DNA of 64,000 nucleotides from Massariosphaeria phaeospora. Lineage: Eukaryota; Ascomycota; Dothideomycetes; Pleosporales. Positions 57,583-64,000 of the stretch are shown here, piece after piece; within the stretch, counting starts at the first letter, position 1, and each line of letters opens with the position of its first letter. The translations under genes and the position numbers were made by a program. Under the pieces are notes generated by a model. It saw only the letters and a program-made list of their open reading frames with translations, did not search any database and was not told the DNA's origin. The DNA lies in NCBI GenBank assembly GCA_011032825.1, contig JAADJZ010000014.1:744001-808000 (forward strand). The letters run 5' to 3'.

Positions 57583-58014
57583 ACGTACCTTATGGGTTCG
57601 CCGGACACACAGGTTCGCCGGACACTTGTTTTTACTAAGGAAAATCAATAATCTAAGGCTTAATAACTCGAGATCTACTTTATAGAATTCTCTAAAAATT
57701 TCACTACTAAGCTGCATCTATATAAACTTTAAGATCCTAAGGTTACTAAGCTCTAGCCTTAGTATTTAAAAGCTATTAAAGAAAGCCTAAATTACAGGGA
57801 TTATTTAAGCGTATTTTTTGTATCTCTAGAATTAGACTAGGTAGAGCTTAGTAATATTAGGATTAAAAAGTTAATGTATACAGAAATAACATATTAAATT
57901 TTTAGAAAATTCTATTAAGTAGATCTAGAGTTATTAAGCCTTAGATTATTGATTTTCCTTAGTAAAAACAGGTGTTCGGCGAACCTGTGTGTCCGGCGAA
58001 CCTATAAAGTACGT
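57583..58014. mobile_element. Palindromic MITE L with pogo F/H-type termini
   Basis: This 432-bp foldback has tips ACGTACCTTATGGGTTCGCC on the left and an equivalent inverted right tip, flanked by TA (57581-57582 and 58015-58016). It shares the subterminal block GAAAATCAATAATCTA with K (39940-40363) and the tips with F and H. The inverted N copy N3 lacks it at the equivalent site (about 59110), so it inserted after N1 and N3 separated. No coding capacity. Confidence 0.88.
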
Positions 58015-58415
58015 TACTAGAAATAAATCTAACATTTCTAATAAATAAGCTAAGACTTGCAGCAAATAATTCGCTAAAGAAACAAAAAACTTTTAACTAA
58101 AAACTAGGCAGCATTATAGTAAAAAGCGAGCAAAAGTAGTTCGTTAAACGCATTACGAAAGAACGCTAGAAAGTAGTTAAAAAAAATAGTAGCTTAAGTA
58201 TCTTGTAAAATAGACTAGCTATAACTAGCCTACATAGAAACTAGCGCTAAAACTTAAAAACACAAAAGCTTTATTTACTTAGCAAAAATTTTCGGCAGCT
58301 TACTAAAACGCTAATAGAAAATTGCTAAAAGACTTTTAAAACGGCACGTTTTTAGAAAAAACGCTAGAGCGCTAACGAAGTAAGTAAATTGCTACAAACT
58401 AAAAAAAAAAGCTTA

Positions 58416-58719
58416 TGTAATAAGCTAGAAGTGAAAGAGAATCGCCTAGGAAAGCAAGTTCTAGATAAAGAATGTAATAAATTCGATAGAGTTTATCTAC
58501 AGCGCGGACAAAAGAGCTCTATATACTTTATAGTTAGTTAGCTTCTAGAGCACCTACGGAGCGCTTTTGAAAGCTATGTAAAAACCTAATACCGCAAGGC
58601 TTTCGTTAACTAGAAACTAGCGAGGCTTTTTTAAGTATCGTCGAAGCTGTTACGTACAGTGTTAATAGCTACTAAAGTCCTACGACCAAGGTAATTTATA
58701 AAGCTTTCAGCTTATTACA
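58416..58719 (-). repeat. LTR of N in minus orientation, shared by two inverted bodies
   Basis: This 304-bp unit begins TGTAATAAGCT and ends AGCTTATTACA on the plus strand. It is the reverse complement of the LTR at 61094. Purine tracts ending AAGCTTA flank it on both sides in opposite orientation. Confidence 0.82.
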
Positions 58720-61093
58720 TAAGCTTTTTTTTTAATTTGTAGCAATTTACTTACTTCGTTAGCGTCCTAGCGTTCTTTCTAAAGGCGTGCTGTTTTAAAA
58801 GTCTTTTAGCAATTTTCTATTGGCGTTTTAGTAAGCTGCCGAAAATTCTTGCTAAGTAGATAAAGCTTTTGTGTTTTCGAGTTTTAGCGCTAGTTCCTAT
58901 GTAGGCTAGTTATAGCTAGTCTATTTAACTTAATATTCTAGCTTCTAGCTTTTTTTAACTTTCTTCTAGCGCTTGCTTGTAATGCGCTTAACTAGCTATT
59001 CTTGCTCGCTTTCTACGGTAACGCTTCTTAGGCGCTAATTAGACACTGTTTAGCTTTCTAAAGAATTGTCTGCTGCGAGTCTAAGCTTATTTATTAAAAA
59101 TGTTAGATTTATTTTAAAAAGTGTGTTTAAAACTACGTTGCTTAAAAACTTAACTTGTAAAACTGTATATTTGCTATTTTTCTAGTCTAGTTTCTTGCTT
59201 AAGCGTTTATTAGAGATGTGTTTTTTATATTGCAACTACACTTTATCTCTTACTTAAAGCAGCAGCGCTTTTTTTTTATGTTAATTTGCTTGTTTTTTTT
59301 GCTTCTATTAGGCCTCCGCCATAGCAGCTTGCGCAAAGTTAATAACTTTTTTTATTTTTTTAGCTATTTCCGCTGCGCTTTGCTAAGAGTCTAGAGTTGC
59401 TTAGTAGAGCGTATTCGCTTTTTTCTCTACTTAAAGCTAGATTAGGTCTATCTCGTAACTATGCTAGAAAAAGAAAAAGCTTACTTTTGTTAACACTGCT
59501 TTTTGCTTCTAGATTGCAATTTGTACAATAGAGCATAGCTGCGCCTAGTTTTTTTAGTTCTAATTTACAAACGGCTTTAAAATAGTTTTAATTGTTAAAT
59601 TTGCTTTTTCTGTAGCTTCGTTGGTTTTTAGGTAAAAAGCTGTAGATAGCTGCCTTACAATTCTAAGCTCTTTGCAAAGCGTTTTTTAGAATTTACTTAC
59701 AAATTATGCTTTTTAGTTAGAAACAATAGCGTTAGAGAGCTAGTAGTAAGCTACTACTTTTTTAATAAATACCTTTGCTACAGTTGCTGCGTTAATTTTC
59801 GCTATAGAGATTAAGATTATATTCTTGCTTAATTAGTTTGTAATAACTAGTAAATTCGTGCACTTTTCGCTTTTTAGCAGGTTAGTAATAAAGTTTATAA
59901 AAAGTTCTTTCTAGATCCTGTCTAGAACAAAAAGCGAGCGAAAAAAACTACTTTTTATTTTCTGCTATAGTTTCGCTCGTTTACATGCATTGCAGTTAGC
60001 AATGTACTATTAAATATCTAAGCTTATTCCTAGCTAAAAGAAATTTCTTTTAAGAATATTGTAAGTGTTCTTTTTGCTAGAATGCTTTGCGATAAGCGAG
60101 TTGTAGGCTTTAAAAATTAATCTAGTGCGCAGTTAATACGTTTTCAGCACTTATTTTCTTTTTTAATAAAAAAGCGCGTCGTTTTTAACAGCGCAATTTG
60201 CTAAAAACGCTTTTAATTAAAAGCTTAAAAAGAACTTCTTACGAGTACTTTTTTTAGTTTAGCTTTTTTTTACGGCCTCTAAGGCTTCTTAGTACAAATC
60301 GTTTTTTTAAACTTTTTTATTTTAAAGTTTATTTAAAAACAGCTTTTTTGTATTATTCTTAGAATTGTTTTTTGTGCTAGCATTTTTTTCTTGTTTAGCA
60401 GCATTTTATTTAAAACCCGCAGCATTCTGCTCTTTAAAGCTTTTACTTTTAATCTAAAAAAAAACATTTTGCTTTAGAGCTTTTGCTATATTTGCTTTGT
60501 AAAAAGCATTAAGCTTACTAGCGAGTACATTTAGCGTTAAAATTAAAGTGCTATAGAGCGAGAACGCGCGAATTACGCTTAGAGTTTTTTTTATAATATT
60601 ATTCTCGTTTAACACACTAGTTGGTTTAAAAAGTTAAAATTCACAGCTTTTTAGCCGAACATTGTTTTAGTTTTAAAAAAGATTTTGCTCTTTTTGTAAA
60701 AAAGCGTTTGCTTTTTTATTAGCTACTTTAGAGTAGTACACAAACTCTAGGTTGTATTTAAAAAAAATATTTGCCTAGCTAACATGTTGCTTTGTTAGTA
60801 ATCTTGCTGTAGTAAAGTACAAAAAGTTTTTGTAATTAGTGTAAACTATAATTTTTAGCACTGCTTTAAGCTTCGCTTTTTATTTAGTAATGCATTTAAT
60901 TACTACTAATAATTCTTTGTTGTAAATAGTGTAGTTAGACTTTGCAAGTAACATTTTAGCAAAGTAGTAAGCTACTACTCGCTACAAGTTGTTTTTTGCT
61001 TTTTAAAAAAGCGCTTCTTTGATAGCTATTTCCAAAGCGTCCGCTTCAATAGCAGTTTCCAAATTGAGGTTAAAATAAGCTAATAACGGCTTA
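58416..61093 (-). mobile_element. 5'-truncated gypsy N copy N3 (minus orientation)
   Basis: Reverse-complemented, 58720-61090 matches N1 from 58415 back to about 55790, that is the integrase and most of RNase H, without MITE L. It breaks off at RNase H (ATTTTATTCC-like sequence aside, the last clear match is 61000-61085 against 55790-55875), directly against the 5' LTR of N2. Together with N1 it forms a large inverted repeat of more than 2 kb per arm. Confidence 0.8.
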
Positions 61094-64000
61094 TGTAATA
61101 AGCTAAAAGCTCTATAAATTGCTTTAGTCGTAGAACTTTAGTAGCTATTAACGCTGTACGTAACAGCTTCGACGATACCTAAAAAAGCCTCGCTAGTTTC
61201 TAGTTAACAAAGGTTTTGCGGTATTAGGTTTTTACATAGCTTCTAAAAGCGCTTCGCAGGTGCTTTGAAAGCTAACTAACTATAAAGTATATAAAGCTCT
61301 TTTGTCCGCGCTGTAAATAGACTCTATTAAATTTATTACATTCTTTATCTAAAACCTGCTTTCCGAAGCGATTTTTTTTTATTTAAATTTAATTAATCTT
61401 TACGCAGTGAAAGTTGTGAGATTTTTAAAGAGTACAACACTTTTAGAAGTTAAAAGCAACCTCTAAAAAACTCCAAAACGCAGCGAAAAAAGTTTTTAAA
61501 ACTAAATCGCTACGATGGACAGCACCTAGAATGAGTATATCTAAATGCTAGTTGTAAAAGCTCGCAGGCTAGAAAGCGAAAGCTAAAGCAGCGAAGCAAT
61601 TAAGAAAGCTCTACAAGAGCTAATAAACAACGACGAACTTAATGTAGAAACTTAAGAAATTCGTTTCAATGCAGCAAAAGCTACATATATGAAAATATTC
61701 GTTACAAAACTCGTAATAGAACTACCTAGAAAAGTAACAAACAATTAGCTACTAGCAGCGAAGCTAGTTCTCGCAGGACTTTTAAATTCTAAGCAGCTAG
61801 TTAATAACGAGAGTGCAAAAGCTTAGGCACTTATTAAAATACTGCAAAATTAAGTTCGAATTCTCTAAAAAGAAAAGAAAGCTACGCTAGCAACACCGCC
61901 AACTTTCTTTAGTATTTTAAAAGCTTCTACGCTAATTACAAAGCGCAACAAAATGCTTAACCTAGTTTAGTTTAACAAAACAAAGTTAAACTACAGACAG
62001 TTTAAGGTCTAAGTAAAGAACAAGATGCTTAATAACAAGAATCTAATTAAGAACTTATGCGGCTACATCTACAACTGCTTAACAAAGCAAGCAGCTACTA
62101 CTAAACTCGCTTAGTATTAGAAACACCGTAACAGAACAGCAAAAGAGTTTTAAAAGTACTTTAATAGGCACTACCAAAACTACATGCGAGCGCAAAAAGC
62201 GCTTAACCAACTTTTTGCTTTTAGGCAGAAGAAAATGTTTTTTTAAAAGTACAATAAAGAATTCATGCGCTTTGCGTACAACGCAAAAATAACAAGCAAC
62301 GTAGCTACATTAAAGAACTAGTACAAAGCAAAGCTTCGCGCTAATCTACAGAATAAAATAGTTAGTGTTATTATTTCTCTAGCATAGCAACTTTAGGACC
62401 TAATAGAACGAGTTACTTAAATTAAAAAAAACCTAAACTGCGCAAAGGCAAACAACTAGTAGCAGATAGTACTAAATTAATTAATAAGCGACACGAAGGC
62501 TATAGACTAGAAGCTAGCAACTAAAGCTGCTACCTAGGTAGTCCGCGCGGCTACTAACAACAAAAAAAAAAAGCGAGCCAAATAAGCAAACAACGCAAAA
62601 ATAACGAAACAACAAGAGAATTACTTTTGCTTTTAATGTAGTTTAGCAACTTACATGTTTAATAAATGTAAGCTCGCAGCTCTAAAGAAGCTCGCTACAA
62701 CTTAAAAAACAACTTTTAAACTAGTTAAGACAACAGCAAAGGTTAAAAAAGTTTTTAAGTTTAAAAACTTAAAAAACTAGACACTCTTAACCAAAAGCGC
62801 GGTTAAAAGTAGTAAAAAAAGAACACGGTTTCTTTATTAGATAAGTTTCTAAAGTTTCGCTAGCGCTAGCTGAACAGGAAACTACTTACAGTACATGCAA
62901 TTATTAATTAATCTATTTTCGCTTTAGCAATGCTCGACTCTAAGTGCACTACCTATAGTTTTGTTAGCAAAAAGTTTTGTAAAAAAAACCGTTTTCTGCG
63001 TATTTTAATAAAAGAAAAGCTTGTAGTAGGCATTAGCGAACAAGTTGTTAAAGTTACAAAAGCTGCCTAGTTTACAATAGACCTAAATAGGCACGAACAA
63101 ACAGTTTAAGCGTACGTTATAACTAAAGATAACTAATACGATATTATTCTAAAGCGCCTATAGATAAACGAGAGCTAGGTAACGCTAGCTTTGGCAAAAA
63201 AATTAATTTTCATTCATTCAACCGAAACACGCGTGCGGAGCTAGAAAAAAAAAAGCTTAAACAAAAGCCCTAGCAGGTGTTTGCAGCTGCGTTTAAAATA
63301 ATAATGCAGTAGTCTAAGAAAAAAAACTCTAGCGTTAAAATCTTCGCTGCGTCTATAGCGAACATTTAGAAAGCTTTTTAAACTAAAGTAGTAGTTAACC
63401 TACGCTTAACGCTGCTTAACTAGATAAAAAATTAGTATACAGCGTTTATGTAGTCTAAGGCTAACAAATTATTTTCTTACCAAAGCCTAATAAACTACGG
63501 CATCGAACTAATTAAAAAAAACAAAAAAAAAGCAAAGGTTCTATAGAGACTTTTGTATAACATGTTTAAAAACAAACTATTAGTTTTGCAAAAGCAGCTT
63601 ACTACGCATTTAAATTGCAAGTTTATTAGAGTAAGTTGCTTTTAGGCTAAAGCGCTAGTGTTGTTTGCAAAGAAACCTAGTAGAAAGCTACGCTTTTGCG
63701 TAGACTATTAAGCGCTCAACGCTATTACAAAAAAAAACCAATACTTACTGCCTTTAATTCACGAAACTCTAAATTAGATTAGCTAGGCTAAATAGTTTAC
63801 TAAGCTAAACATTATCTAGGCCTTTTACAAAGTCTAAATTGCTAAAGAAAACAAGTAAAAAACAGTTTTCTGTACAAGATTTAGATTGTACGAATAAATA
63901 GTTTGCTTATTTAGCTTTGCTAACGCTTTAAGTACGTTTTAGCAATTTATTAACTACACTTTGCGTAATTACATTAACGTTAACGCTTTTGCATACTTAG
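61094..64000 (+). mobile_element. Ty3/gypsy element N, copy N2 (cut by window end)
   Basis: The 5' LTR is about 61094-61397 (TGTAATAAGCTAAAAGC to about TTTAATTAAT). The body follows, with gag at about 61530-62830 and the beginning of RT to the window end (LRFCVDY near 63690). It matches N1 at 52954-55380 with mostly transition differences and no interruption. At 61556-61580 it keeps the site into which M inserted in N1. It runs off the window. Confidence 0.83.

Larger units (their letters stand above)
43396..58415 (+). mobile_element. Ty3/gypsy element N, copy N1, carrying chromovirus M and MITE L
   Basis: The 5' LTR (43396-43770) and the first 168 bp of the body are followed by the inserted element M. 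The body resumes at 52954 with gag, then RT, RNase H and integrase, and ends at a purine tract just before 58416. Copy N2 (61094 onward) is the uninterrupted version (61540-61600 spans the empty M site) and matches bases 52954-55380 closely. The expected direct-orientation 3' LTR is absent; an inverted one takes its place. Frames are RIP-broken. It inserted into M3, cutting that copy at 43395. Confidence 0.82.

Overview
This window comes from a filamentous ascomycete fungus with a two-compartment genome. Bases 1 to about 6,800 have balanced base composition, short introns (46-77 bp) with fungal splice and branch signals, and four recognisable genes. From about 6,840 to the end the DNA is AT-rich, no intact gene is present, and nearly everything readable is transposon sequence whose frames are broken by C:G to T:A transitions. 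Typical examples are Trp and Gln codons turned into TAG or TAA, zinc-finger His turned into Tyr, and catalytic Asp turned into Asn. That is the signature of repeat-induced point mutation (RIP).

Gene-rich part. The 5' end of a GPI transamidase subunit gene (GPI16/PIG-T, minus strand, cut by the window edge) lies head to head with a three-exon LUC7-like U1 snRNP gene. Next come a secreted pepsin-type aspartic protease with an unusual acidic insertion (three exons) and a two-exon minus-strand gene for a membrane-anchored protein of a fungal family that I can only tentatively link to the acetoacetate-decarboxylase fold.

Boundary. A 471-bp near-perfect foldback element with an 8-bp target duplication (hAT-like MITE, 6962-7432) sits at the edge of the AT-rich block and has kept its GC content.

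AT-rich part, left to right: a complete Ty3/gypsy chromovirus (7557-14034, 409-bp LTRs, 5-bp duplication GTCTA); a pogo/Fot1-type transposon (14089-17820) split by a second one (14467-16347); AT-rich unidentified DNA with an LTR remnant; pogo copy D1 (19983-21826); a truncated inverted chromovirus with a 502-bp LTR (22779-about 25215); pogo G (26287-29964) split by pogo F (27830-29693); a MULE transposase relic (about 31.1-32.4 kb); pogo H (32415-34266); an old chromovirus copy (about 34.3-43.4 kb) carrying pogo I (itself split by a Tc1/mariner element, 35845-37963), a palindromic MITE and pogo D2 (40442-42285); a second gypsy family, N1 (from 43396), which contains a complete 9-kb chromovirus M (43939-52953), which in turn contains pogo B (45004-46840); another palindromic MITE (57583-58014); an inverted truncated N copy (58416-61093); and a third N copy (61094 to the window end).

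All the pogo elements and the two palindromic MITEs share the same rule: termini ACGT...ACGT flanked by TA. Several insertions can be checked against empty sites in sister copies inside this window, so a relative insertion order can be read. None of the transposon genes can work as they stand. The block looks like a RIP-silenced nested transposon island next to housekeeping genes.
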